Source: Galbibacter sp035306585
GTDB taxonomy: Bacteria > Bacteroidota > Bacteroidia > Flavobacteriales > Flavobacteriaceae
Length of the DNA: 64,000 nt
NCBI RefSeq assembly: GCF_035306585.1
Contig: NZ_DATGNU010000034.1
Coordinates: 1 to 64,000, forward strand
Reading direction: 5' to 3'
In this document: positions 28,729-37,223 of the stretch, piece by piece
How positions within the stretch are numbered: position 1 is the stretch's first letter
Layout: each line of letters begins with the position of its first letter
The notes under the pieces: generated by a model
Database searches by the model: none
What the model was told of the DNA's origin: nothing
Seen by the model: the letters and a program-made list of their open reading frames with translations, nothing else
Program-made: the position numbers and the translations under genes

Positions 28729-29688
28729 ATGGCTGAAATTTTCAAACGCATTGGCACTATGGCGATAGTGAGTAGATTACGCTTATTAAGTCAACAACTT
28801 ACCGATGACGCAAGTAAGCTTTACCAGGTGTATGACATCGATGGATTTTCATCTAAATGGTTCCCAGTCTATTTCATCCTCCATCAAGATGGGAAGCAAA
28901 CGATCACACAAATTGCACAAAGTATAGGTCATTCTCAACCTTCTGTAACGAAAATTATAAAAGAAATGGCCGCAGCTGGCCTAGTTAAAGAGCATCTTAA
29001 ATCAAAAGACAAACGCAAAAATGTCGTCGGGCTTACAGTTAAAGGAATGAATATCTCAGAACAGATCATAAATGAACTCTCTAGGGATGCTAACACTGCT
29101 ATAGATCAAATGATTGCACAGTCACAGAACAACCTATGGGATGCCATCGAAGAATGGGAACAGTTATTAAAGCAAAAATCCTTATTAAAAAGAATCCAAG
29201 AACAGAAAAAACAGCGAGAAACTAAGCACATTCAAATTGTTCCGTACCAAGGCGCGTATAAGTCCATTTTCAAGAATCTAAATCAACAGTGGGTTTCAAC
29301 CTATTTTGAGATGGAAGAAACCGACTATAAATACCTGGATCATCCAGAGGAAAATATTATAGAAAAAGGAGGTCAAATTCTGGTGGCTCTTTATAAGGAT
29401 CAGCCAATGGGTGTTTGCGCGCTAGCTAAAATGGAAGATCCAGAATATGATTTTGAATTAATCAAGATGGCCGTTTCCCCTGAAGCTCAAGGTAAAAACA
29501 TAGGCTATTTATTAGGCAAAGAAGCCATTAGACTTGCCAAAGAATTAGGTGCTACAAAATTATATTTGGAAAGTAATCACGTTTTAAAACCTGCGGTAAA
29601 CCTTTATCACAAACTAGGATTTGTAAATATTTCTACTCGTTGGAGCCCTTATAAGAGAGCAGATGTTCAAATGGAACTAGTATTATAA
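28729..29688 (+). CDS. Fused MarR-type regulator and GNAT acetyltransferase
   Basis: The 319-residue protein joins two domains. Residues about 20-150 form a MarR winged helix (TITQIAQSIGHSQPSVTKII as recognition region). Residues about 165-319 form a GNAT acetyltransferase, with the acetyl-CoA loop AVSPEAQGKNIGYLLG. Such fusions are widespread in Bacteroidota; the acetylated substrate and regulated genes are unknown. It is divergent from uvrA and convergent with an aldehyde dehydrogenase (54 bases between them). Confidence 0.9.
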   Translation: MAEIFKRIGTMAIVSRLRLLSQQLTDDASKLYQVYDIDGFSSKWFPVYFILHQDGKQTITQIAQSIGHSQPSVTKIIKEMAAAGLVKEHLKSKDKRKNVVGLTVKGMNISEQIINELSRDANTAIDQMIAQSQNNLWDAIEEWEQLLKQKSLLKRIQEQKKQRETKHIQIVPYQGAYKSIFKNLNQQWVSTYFEMEETDYKYLDHPEENIIEKGGQILVALYKDQPMGVCALAKMEDPEYDFELIKMAVSPEAQGKNIGYLLGKEAIRLAKELGATKLYLESNHVLKPAVNLYHKLGFVNISTRWSPYKRADVQMELVL

Positions 29689-29742
29689 ATAGTGCCTAAT
29701 TCCCTTTATGCAACCTATTCTAAATCCCTTATAGCAAGTGGT

Positions 29743-31116
29743 TTATACGATCTTTTGAAAAAATTTAAGCCATTTCGATTTTCCCTTATAAGGAGGGTAG
29801 CGAAGGGATATATCAAGCCAAGTACTTCTTCGGACAATGGCTTTTTGGTGAGAAAAGGTTTTAAAGGTATAAGCACCATGATAAGCTCCCATTCCACTAT
29901 GTCCCACACCGCCAAAAGGAAGGTTTTTGTCTGCGTAATGTATCATGGTATCATTGATTACTCCACCACCAAATGAAAAACTTTGTAAAACCCTGTCGGT
30001 AAATATTTTGTCACTACTAAATACATATAACGCCAGGGGTTTTTCAAACCGACTAATAATTTGATGTACCTGTTCGAAGGATTGAAATCCAATTATAGGA
30101 AGGATGGGTCCGAAAATCTCTTGCTGCATTAGTGGGCTATCTATATGAGGTTCATCTACTAGCGTTGGCACAAAAAATTGACCATCAACTTTCCCTCCAA
30201 ATAGCACCTCCTGTCCATTTAAAAGCGTTAACAGTCGCTCTTTATGATCTGGATTTATAATATCGGTATAATCGCTTGTGGACTTGCCTAACTTGGGAAA
30301 GGCTTTCGTGATTTCTTCTTTAAGTGCATGAACCAATTGATCTTTCACTTTGTAATGGACCAGTAGGTAGTCCGGTGCAATACAACTTTGTCCAGCATTT
30401 AAAAACTTTCCCCAGACGATTCGTTTTGCTAAGTGCTTAAATTTAGCCGTCGAATCTACAATACAAGGGCTTTTTCCGCCGAGTTCTAGAGTGACAGGGG
30501 TCAGATGTTCTGCTGCCTTTTTATATACATATTTCCCCACCTGAGTACTGCCAGTAAAAAAAATATAATCCCATCGAAATTCCAAAAGACTTTGAGCTGT
30601 TTGCTTGTCTCCAATGACCACAGCCACATAATCTTGGTCAAAAATATCCTGGATAATTTCTGTGATGATACTAGTGGTATTAGGGCTCATCTCAGAGGGC
30701 TTGAGCACCACTGTATTCCCCGCTGCTATGGCACCTATTAATGGCATTATGGTGAGTGCAAAGGGGTAATTCCAGGGTGAAATAATCAAGACTCTTCCAT
30801 AGGGTTCTTGGTATATTTTAGAAGTGGAGGGGAAATTTAAAATACTTGAAGCAACCCTTTTAGGTTGCGTCCATTTATCGATGTGTTTTAGCGTGTTATT
30901 AATTTCTCCAATTACTATATTAAGCTCCGTTGCCAATGCCTCGAAGGCAGGCTTTTTTAAATCCTTGTGGATCGCTTTAAGGATAACTCCTTCACGGTTT
31001 ATAATAGTACTTCTAAGCGCTTTGAGTAATTGTTTTCTAGTGGAAATAGCCATTGTACCGCCACTTTTAAAAAATACATCCTGACCTTTAATCAATTTTG
31101 ATATATCTGTTCGCAT
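29743..31116 (-). CDS. Aldehyde dehydrogenase, class 3 type
   Basis: The 457-residue enzyme oxidises aldehydes to acids with NAD(P). The catalytic Cys is C245 in NAGQSCIAPDY, the general base is E211 in LELGGKSPC, and the cofactor loop FFTGSTQVGK lies near residue 186. The short length and the basic C-terminus (RYPPYKGKSKWLKFFQK) are typical of class 3 fatty or aromatic aldehyde dehydrogenases. The substrate is not evident. It is divergent from the ilv leader. Confidence 0.92.
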   Translation of the reverse strand: MRTDISKLIKGQDVFFKSGGTMAISTRKQLLKALRSTIINREGVILKAIHKDLKKPAFEALATELNIVIGEINNTLKHIDKWTQPKRVASSILNFPSTSKIYQEPYGRVLIISPWNYPFALTIMPLIGAIAAGNTVVLKPSEMSPNTTSIITEIIQDIFDQDYVAVVIGDKQTAQSLLEFRWDYIFFTGSTQVGKYVYKKAAEHLTPVTLELGGKSPCIVDSTAKFKHLAKRIVWGKFLNAGQSCIAPDYLLVHYKVKDQLVHALKEEITKAFPKLGKSTSDYTDIINPDHKERLLTLLNGQEVLFGGKVDGQFFVPTLVDEPHIDSPLMQQEIFGPILPIIGFQSFEQVHQIISRFEKPLALYVFSSDKIFTDRVLQSFSFGGGVINDTMIHYADKNLPFGGVGHSGMGAYHGAYTFKTFSHQKAIVRRSTWLDISLRYPPYKGKSKWLKFFQKIV

Positions 31117-31171
31117 TGTTAAAATGGGTCAAAAGTTTTTTAAATTTAGAAAATATATCTAAATTGCCTCT

Positions 31172-31228
31172 ATGAAAAAGCTAATAATTCTTATTCGTCC
31201 AATTCAAAACGTGGTGATTATTCACTGA
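31172..31228 (+). CDS. Leader peptide 1 of the ilv operon
   Basis: A short frame encodes MKKLIILIRPIQNVVIIH and stops with TGA. Ten of 18 residues are Ile, Leu or Val, the end products of the downstream pathway, and they cluster as LIILI and VVII. It lies just before a terminator/antiterminator pair (31235-31290). A possible promoter is TTG at 31116 and TAAATTTA at 31141, which is weak. The reading as an attenuation leader is inference from composition, position and RNA pairing. Confidence 0.75.
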   Translation: MKKLIILIRPIQNVVIIH

Positions 31229-31234
31229 GCGTGA

Positions 31235-31290
31235 GGAGGGAATTTATAGCATTTTAATTTGTGACCTTCCATAAGTGCGGAAGGTTTTTT
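31235..31290 (+). promoter_or_regulatory. Attenuator 1 of the ilv operon (terminator and antiterminator)
   Basis: The terminator stem ACCTTCC/GGAAGGT (31264-31270 with 31279-31285) has an 8-base loop and ends in TTTTTT. The alternative stem pairs GGAGGG (31235-31240) with CCTTCC (31265-31270) and would block it. A ribosome at the leader stop codon (31226-31228) would cover about up to 31240 and so free the terminator. A stalled ribosome upstream would allow the antiterminator. Confidence 0.65.
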
Positions 31291-31296
31291 ATTTAT

Positions 31297-31350
31297 ATGA
31301 AGAACATTTTAAACATAGTCATTCGAATTATGAACTCAAGGTCGAGTTGA
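31297..31350 (+). CDS. Leader peptide 2 of the ilv operon
   Basis: A second short frame, 6 bases after the first T run, encodes MKNILNIVIRIMNSRSS and ends in TGA. Six of its first 11 residues are Ile, Leu or Val (IL, IVI, I). Its stop codon lies inside the antiterminator strand of attenuator 2. That is the geometry needed for ribosome-controlled termination. No gene lies between the two leaders, so they act in series on the same transcript. Confidence 0.75.
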   Translation: MKNILNIVIRIMNSRSS

Positions 31351-31412
31351 TACAGTTTCGAGTGCTCAAAATTATAGGGTCTGTATCAGTTGTGATGCAG
31401 GCCTTTTTTTTT
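31345..31412 (+). promoter_or_regulatory. Attenuator 2 of the ilv operon (terminator and antiterminator)
   Basis: The terminator is a 10-bp stem, GGTCTGTATC (31378-31387) with GATGCAGGCC (31394-31403), with G-U pairs and a 6-base loop, followed by nine T (31404-31412). The competing antiterminator pairs AGTTGATACAG (31345-31355) with CTGTATCAGTT (31381-31391), 11 bp with two G-U. A ribosome finishing leader 2 at 31348-31350 would cover the 5' strand and favour termination. Confidence 0.75.
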
Positions 31413-31599
31413 ACCGAACTTCTAGGTGTTAAATCGCCAAAAGAAGAAAGTTTTTAGAATAATTCAAAGAATAAATTAGGTTTGAGTGTCCTAATTTAAT
31501 CTATTTAAAAAGTTGTAATTGAGCAAGTTAACTATTTTATAATGCAATTGGATTTAAAGTCTCACCAATAATATGGCATTTTTTACAAATGCATTAGTA

Positions 31600-31607
31600 T
31601 AATTTTG
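31600..31607 (+). promoter_or_regulatory. Possible internal -7 element directly before ilvD
   Basis: TAATTTTG matches TAnnTTTG and lies 38 bases before the ilvD GTG, downstream of both attenuators. If active it would give attenuation-independent expression. The rest of 31413-31645 shows one further hairpin (TAAATTAGG with CCTAATTTA, 31472-31498) without a T run. Confidence 0.3.
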
Positions 31608-31645
31608 AATATAATTAAATAATACTCGAAAATTTAACAAATAAA

Positions 31646-33328
31646 GTGAATTTAAAAAAGTTTAGTCAACAGGTAACACAGGATCCAACGCTACCAGCTG
31701 CACAAGCGATGCTACACGCCTTGGGTCTAACGGATGAAGATTTACAAAAGCCCTTTATCGGTATTGCTAGTACCGGTTACGAAGGGAATCCATGTAATAT
31801 GCATTTAAATGATTTGGCAACCCATATTAAGAAGGGGACGGCAAATGCTGGCATGGTCGGATTGATCTTCAACACCATAGGAGTAAGTGACGGAATTTCT
31901 AACGGTACGCCAGGAATGCGGTATTCGCTTCCATCAAGGGATATTATTGCAGATTCTGTTGAAACGGTCGTGGAAGCAATGTCGTATGATGGTCTTGTCA
32001 CTGTTGTAGGCTGTGATAAAAATATGCCTGGAGCACTAATGGCTATGTTAAGGCTTAATCGTCCTTCCATTTTAGTCTATGGAGGCACGATTGCTTCTGG
32101 ATGTCATAATGGAAAAAAATTAGATATTATATCTGCTTTTGAGGCTTATGGTCAAAAAGTTGCAGGAACAATCGATGATAGTGAATTTAACCAAGTGATT
32201 CACAAGGCTTGTCCAGGACCTGGTGCTTGTGGTGGTATGTACACCGCCAATACCATGGCTTCAGCCATTGAGGCACTAGGAATGTCACTTCCTTTTAATT
32301 CTTCTACCCCTGCAGTAAGTAGTGGAAGTTTAAAAGAGCAAGAATGTGAAAAAGCTGGAGAGGCATTGCGGTATTTATTAGAAAATGATATTAAGCCTTC
32401 TGATATTGTCAGTAGAAAGTCACTGGAGAATGCTTTTAGATTAGTCACCGTGCTAGGAGGGTCTACCAATGCGGTGCTTCACTTCTTAGCTATTGCGAAA
32501 GCAGCTCAAGTAGAGTTTACCTTAGAGGACTTTAAACGCATCAGTGATAACACACCTTTGTTGGCAGACTTAAAACCAAGTGGTAAATATTCCATGGAAG
32601 ATCTGCACGGAGTTGGAGGAATCCCTGGAGTGTTAAAATATATGTTAGACAATGATATGCTCCATGGTGATTGTTTAACAGTTACTGGAAAGACACTAGC
32701 AGAGAACCTTAAAGATGTACCTAATTTAATTCAAGGGCAAGATATTATTCACACCCTAGAGAATCCTATAAAAGAAACAGGGCACATTAGAATCCTATTT
32801 GGAAACCTTGCTACCGAAGGTGCTGTAGCGAAGATCACTGGTAAAGAAGGCTTGGCATTCAAAGGCCCAGCTAAAGTATACGACAGTGAGATCGAAGTAA
32901 ATAAAAGCATTAAAAACGGTGAGGTCAAAAAAGGAGACGTGGTTATTATCCGTTATGAAGGCCCTAAAGGAGCCCCTGGAATGCCTGAAATGCTTAAGCC
33001 AACATCTTCGATTATGGGAGCAGGACTAGGAAAAGATGTTGCCCTAATTACAGATGGTCGTTTCTCCGGAGGATCCCACGGATTTGTGGTAGGACATGTG
33101 TCCCCAGAGGCACAAGTAGGTGGAAATATTGCCCTTGTAGAAAACGGCGATATTATTTCTATCGATGCGGTGAACAATACCATTGACATTGAAATTTCTG
33201 ATGAAGAATTAGCCAAACGTCGTGCGGCGTGGATAGCACCGGAATTAAAAATAAAAAGAGGATCCCTCTACAAATATGCTCAATCAGTATCCTCTGCCTC
33301 CAAAGGGTGTGTTACTGATGAATTTTAA
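31646..33328 (+). CDS. ilvD: Dihydroxy-acid dehydratase
   Basis: This Fe-S enzyme dehydrates 2,3-dihydroxy-isovalerate and -methylvalerate to the 2-oxo acids of valine and isoleucine synthesis. The 560 residues start with GTG, giving MNLKKFSQQVTQDPTLPAAQ. The cluster ligands lie in VGCDKNMPGA and KACPGPGACGG. The C-terminus SASKGCVTDEF is typical. It is the first structural gene of ilvDBNCA, behind the tandem attenuator leader, and ilvB follows after 52 bases. Confidence 0.96.
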   Translation: MNLKKFSQQVTQDPTLPAAQAMLHALGLTDEDLQKPFIGIASTGYEGNPCNMHLNDLATHIKKGTANAGMVGLIFNTIGVSDGISNGTPGMRYSLPSRDIIADSVETVVEAMSYDGLVTVVGCDKNMPGALMAMLRLNRPSILVYGGTIASGCHNGKKLDIISAFEAYGQKVAGTIDDSEFNQVIHKACPGPGACGGMYTANTMASAIEALGMSLPFNSSTPAVSSGSLKEQECEKAGEALRYLLENDIKPSDIVSRKSLENAFRLVTVLGGSTNAVLHFLAIAKAAQVEFTLEDFKRISDNTPLLADLKPSGKYSMEDLHGVGGIPGVLKYMLDNDMLHGDCLTVTGKTLAENLKDVPNLIQGQDIIHTLENPIKETGHIRILFGNLATEGAVAKITGKEGLAFKGPAKVYDSEIEVNKSIKNGEVKKGDVVIIRYEGPKGAPGMPEMLKPTSSIMGAGLGKDVALITDGRFSGGSHGFVVGHVSPEAQVGGNIALVENGDIISIDAVNNTIDIEISDEELAKRRAAWIAPELKIKRGSLYKYAQSVSSASKGCVTDEF

Positions 33329-33380
33329 CTTAACATCAATTTGCTAATTACGGAATTACCGTAGCTAAAAGTTATTACTT

Positions 33381-35114
33381 ATGGAAGTAAAAACATTAAA
33401 AAAAGAAGATAGCAAAACCGGAAAAAAAATAAGGATTTCGGGTGCTGAAGCAGTAATTCACTGCTTATTGGCGGAAGGCATTGATACTGTTTATGGTTAC
33501 CCAGGAGGAGCCATTATGCCCATTTACGATGAACTATATAAGTTTAGAGGTAAACTTCATCATGTGTTAACCAGACACGAACAGGGAGCAACTCATGCTG
33601 CACAGGGCTATGCCAGAGTTTCAGGAAAGGTTGGTGTAGCGATGGCTACCTCTGGGCCTGGTGCAACAAATTTAATTACTGGTATCGCAGATGCTCAGAT
33701 TGATTCTACACCTATGGTGTGTATTACCGGACAAGTTGCTCGTCATTTACTGGGATCTGACGCGTTTCAAGAGACAGATATTGTGGGAATTTCTACACCA
33801 GTAACCAAATGGAATTATCAGATCACTCAAGCTTCCGAAATTCCTGAGATCATAGCAAAGGCATTCTTTATTGCACGTTCTGGAAGACCAGGACCTGTAC
33901 TTATTGATATTACTAAAAATGCACAATTCGAAGAATTCGATTTTGATTACCGGAAATGTACAGCTATTCGAAGCTACAATCCTTTTCCTAAAATCGATCA
34001 ATCGAAGTTAAGTGAGGCTGCCCAGATTATCAATGGTGCTAAAAAACCCATGATTGTTTGGGGACAAGGAATTATCCTTGGAAAAGCAGAACAAGAACTT
34101 AAAGCATTTATAGAAAAATCAGGTATTCCTGCCGCTTGGACAATCTTAGGAGCTTCGGCAATATCCTCCAGCCATCCTCTTAACGTGGGTATGGTCGGAA
34201 TGCACGGAAACTATGCACCCAACATTTTAACCAATGAATGTGATGTCTTAATTGCATTAGGGATGCGGTTTGACGATAGGGTTACGGGGGATTTAAATAC
34301 CTATGCCAAACAAGCCAAAATTATTCATTTTGAAATAGATCCTTCTGAGATTAACAAAAACGTTCAGGCCGATGTTGCAGTACTTGGGGATGTAAAGGAA
34401 AGCCTTGCCGCCATTTTACCGCAAATCGATCAAAAATCTCATCAAGGCTGGCATGATGTATTTAAAGAAAAATACGCCATAGAGTTCGAAAAGGTTATCA
34501 AGGGTGATATTCAACCAGAGAAACCAGGTCTTACAATGGGTGAGGTGATTGAACAAATAAACATAGCTTCCAATCACCAAGCTGTGATAGTAAGTGATGT
34601 TGGTCAACACCAAATGATTGCATGTCGATATGCAAAATTTGAAAAATCCAAAAGCAATATTACCTCTGGTGGATTAGGAACCATGGGATTTGCATTGCCA
34701 GCAGCTATTGGGGCAAAAATGGGTGCTCCTGAAAGACAAGTTGTAGCCATCATTGGGGATGGAGGTTATCAAATGACTATACAAGAATTAGGTACCATTT
34801 TCCAGACCAATGTACCGGTTAAAATCGTGGTTTTAAATAATGACTTCCTTGGGATGGTTCGTCAGTGGCAACAGCTATTCTTCGACAAGCGTTATGCTTC
34901 TACTGAAATGACAAACCCTGACTTTATCACCATAGCCAAGGGCTATCATATTGAGGCAAAAAAGATAACCAAACGTGAGGATCTTAAAGAGGCAGTAGAG
35001 CAGATGATCGCTTCCGAGAATGCATTCTTTTTAGAGGTAAGTGTAGAGAAGGAAGACAATGTATTTCCAATGATTCCTTCAGGTGCTTCAGTTTCAGATA
35101 TTCGTTTAAGCTAA
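33381..35114 (+). CDS. ilvB: Acetolactate synthase large (catalytic) subunit
   Basis: This ThDP enzyme condenses pyruvate with pyruvate or 2-oxobutyrate, the first common step of branched-chain amino acid synthesis. The 577 residues show the activating Glu in RHEQGATHAAQGYAR, near residue 57. The ThDP/Mg motif starts GDGGYQMTIQELGT and ends in VVLNND, and FAD-site sequences lie between. The regulatory subunit ilvN follows after 12 bases, suggesting coupled synthesis. Confidence 0.96.
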   Translation: MEVKTLKKEDSKTGKKIRISGAEAVIHCLLAEGIDTVYGYPGGAIMPIYDELYKFRGKLHHVLTRHEQGATHAAQGYARVSGKVGVAMATSGPGATNLITGIADAQIDSTPMVCITGQVARHLLGSDAFQETDIVGISTPVTKWNYQITQASEIPEIIAKAFFIARSGRPGPVLIDITKNAQFEEFDFDYRKCTAIRSYNPFPKIDQSKLSEAAQIINGAKKPMIVWGQGIILGKAEQELKAFIEKSGIPAAWTILGASAISSSHPLNVGMVGMHGNYAPNILTNECDVLIALGMRFDDRVTGDLNTYAKQAKIIHFEIDPSEINKNVQADVAVLGDVKESLAAILPQIDQKSHQGWHDVFKEKYAIEFEKVIKGDIQPEKPGLTMGEVIEQINIASNHQAVIVSDVGQHQMIACRYAKFEKSKSNITSGGLGTMGFALPAAIGAKMGAPERQVVAIIGDGGYQMTIQELGTIFQTNVPVKIVVLNNDFLGMVRQWQQLFFDKRYASTEMTNPDFITIAKGYHIEAKKITKREDLKEAVEQMIASENAFFLEVSVEKEDNVFPMIPSGASVSDIRLS

Positions 35115-35126
35115 AAGAATAAAAAA

Positions 35127-35651
35127 ATGGAAAAAAAGAATTTTACGATTTCAGTTTACTCTGAGAACAACGTAGGATTGTTGAATAGAATTTCAGGTAT
35201 TTTCTTAAAGAGACACATTAACATTGAAAGCTTAAATGTTTCTAAATCAGAAATCGAAGAAGTTTCTAAATTCACAATAGTGGTAAATACCACTGAAGAT
35301 TGGGCACGAAAAATCGTAGGACAAATAGAAAAACAAATAGAGGTTATAAAAGCCTACTATCACACCGATGAAGAGACGATATTTCAAGAAACTGCCTTGT
35401 TCAAGATTGCTTCAAATCTTCTATTTGAAGAGCGTCAAATTCAAAATATCATAAAGGATAATCATTCTACTATAGTAACGGTTTCCCCAGAATTCTTCGT
35501 AATCTCAAAATCGGGAAGAAGAGAAGAAATCGAGACCATGTATGAGCAATTAAGGCCTTATGGTATCATGCAATTTGTTCGTTCAGGGCGTATTGCGGTA
35601 ACTAAAACAACGATGCAAATTTCATCAATTTTAAAAGAATTTCAAGTTTAA
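35127..35651 (+). CDS. ilvN: Acetolactate synthase small (regulatory) subunit
   Basis: The 174-residue protein has an N-terminal ACT domain (NNVGLLNRISGIFLKRHINI, about residues 13-32), which binds valine or other end products for feedback control. The C-terminal domain is the normal IlvH/IlvN tail. Length and place between ilvB and ilvC match the family. Confidence 0.95.
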   Translation: MEKKNFTISVYSENNVGLLNRISGIFLKRHINIESLNVSKSEIEEVSKFTIVVNTTEDWARKIVGQIEKQIEVIKAYYHTDEETIFQETALFKIASNLLFEERQIQNIIKDNHSTIVTVSPEFFVISKSGRREEIETMYEQLRPYGIMQFVRSGRIAVTKTTMQISSILKEFQV

Positions 35652-35688
35652 ATTCAATTAATAAACCTAAAAATTTAATACAAAAAAA

Positions 35689-37158
35689 ATGGCAAATTAT
35701 TTTAATACACTATCACTTAGACAGCAATTAGAACAACTAGGGGTTTGTGAATTTATGGATATCTCTGAATTTGCGGATGGTGTAGAGAAACTAAAAGGAA
35801 AAAAAGTTGTTATTGTAGGTTGTGGAGCTCAAGGACTTAACCAGGGGTTAAATATGAGAGATTCAGGTCTTGATATTTCTTATGCCCTTAGAGAAAGCGC
35901 TATAAAAGAAAAACGTCAATCCTATATCAATGCAACCGAGAACGGGTTTAAAGTTGGAACCTATGAGGAATTAATACCAACTGCTGACCTAGTATGTAAC
36001 CTAACTCCAGATAAACAACACTCCAATGTAATAAATACCATTGTACCACTTATGAAAAAAGGGGCTACATTATCGTATTCACACGGATTCAACATCGTTG
36101 AAGAAGGAATGCAGATAAGAAAGGATATCACTGTTATTATGGTGGCTCCTAAGTGCCCAGGATCAGAGGTTCGTGAAGAGTATAAAAGAGGATTTGGAGT
36201 TCCAACGCTTATTGCGGTTCACCCAGAGAATGACCCTGAATCAAAAGGGTTGGATCAGGCAAAAGCCTATGCAGCGGCAACAGGAGGTCACCGTGCAGGG
36301 GTGTTGCGTTCTTCATTTGTTGCCGAGGTCAAATCGGATCTTATGGGGGAACAGACTATCCTTTGTGGGCTGTTACAAACTGGATCAATCCTTTGTTTTG
36401 ACAAAATGGTTGAGAAAGGTATTGAACCTGGATACGCTTCTAAATTAATTCAGTACGGATGGGAAACAATCACTGAGGCCTTGAAATATGGTGGAATCAC
36501 TAATATGATGGACCGGTTGTCGAATCCTGCAAAGATTGAAGCCTTCAAACTTTCTGAAGAATTAAAGGACATTATGAGACCCTTGTTTCAAAAGCATATG
36601 GATGACATCATGAGTGGTCATTTCTCCAAAACAATGATGGAGGACTGGGCTAACGATGATAAAAATCTACTTACTTGGCGGGCTGAAACAGGAGAAACTG
36701 CTTTTGAAAAAACACCTGCTGGATCAGATGCTATTACTGAACAAGAATATTTTGACAATGCAGTACTAATGGTTGCCTTTGTCAAAAGCGGTGTTGAATT
36801 GGCATTTGAAACTATGGTAGAGGCAGGTATTATTGAAGAATCAGCATATTATGAATCTTTACACGAAACGCCACTTATTGCCAATACGATAGCCAGAAAG
36901 AAACTCTTTGAAATGAATCGAGTGATTTCAGATACTGCGGAATACGGTTGTTATTTATTCGATCATGCGTGTAAACCACTTCTTAAAGACTTTATGAAGA
37001 AAATTGACACCAATGTTATCGGAAAACCATTTTCTCAAAGCAATGGTGTAGACAACAAAGAACTCATTGAGGTCAACGATCAAATACGAAATCATCCAGT
37101 TGAAGAAGTAGGAGCCTGGTTACGTACCTCTATGACTGCAATGAAAAAAATCGTTTAA
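35689..37158 (+). CDS. ilvC: Ketol-acid reductoisomerase, class II
   Basis: This Mg2+- and NADPH-dependent enzyme isomerises and reduces acetolactate and acetohydroxybutyrate. At 489 residues it is the long class II (E. coli-like) form with a duplicated C-terminal domain, not the 330-residue class I form. The Rossmann loop GCGAQGLNQGLNMRDSG lies near residue 45. The metal-binding region includes DLMGEQTILCG. It lies 37 bases after ilvN. Confidence 0.96.
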   Translation: MANYFNTLSLRQQLEQLGVCEFMDISEFADGVEKLKGKKVVIVGCGAQGLNQGLNMRDSGLDISYALRESAIKEKRQSYINATENGFKVGTYEELIPTADLVCNLTPDKQHSNVINTIVPLMKKGATLSYSHGFNIVEEGMQIRKDITVIMVAPKCPGSEVREEYKRGFGVPTLIAVHPENDPESKGLDQAKAYAAATGGHRAGVLRSSFVAEVKSDLMGEQTILCGLLQTGSILCFDKMVEKGIEPGYASKLIQYGWETITEALKYGGITNMMDRLSNPAKIEAFKLSEELKDIMRPLFQKHMDDIMSGHFSKTMMEDWANDDKNLLTWRAETGETAFEKTPAGSDAITEQEYFDNAVLMVAFVKSGVELAFETMVEAGIIEESAYYESLHETPLIANTIARKKLFEMNRVISDTAEYGCYLFDHACKPLLKDFMKKIDTNVIGKPFSQSNGVDNKELIEVNDQIRNHPVEEVGAWLRTSMTAMKKIV

Positions 37159-37223
37159 ACAAAATAGTTCTTACTTGTCCTTTACGAAAGATCCGTAAAG
37201 AAAAATTGCAAAATATTATTTTT

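Noticed and set aside
29692..29976. 94-codon plus-strand frame after the MarR-GNAT gene
   Set aside because: It is the complement of the aldehyde dehydrogenase C-terminus.
31275..31457. 60-codon plus-strand frame in the ilv leader
   Set aside because: It runs through both attenuator structures, starts inside the first terminator stem and lies in another phase than the clear leader peptide 2. It looks like chance.
31472..31498. Third hairpin (TAAATTAGG with CCTAATTTA) as a third attenuator
   Set aside because: It has no T run and no leader peptide before it.
37206..37223. Upstream TTG start for ilvA
   Set aside because: The ATG at 37224 gives a normal ilvA N-terminus, and no family support exists for the extra residues.
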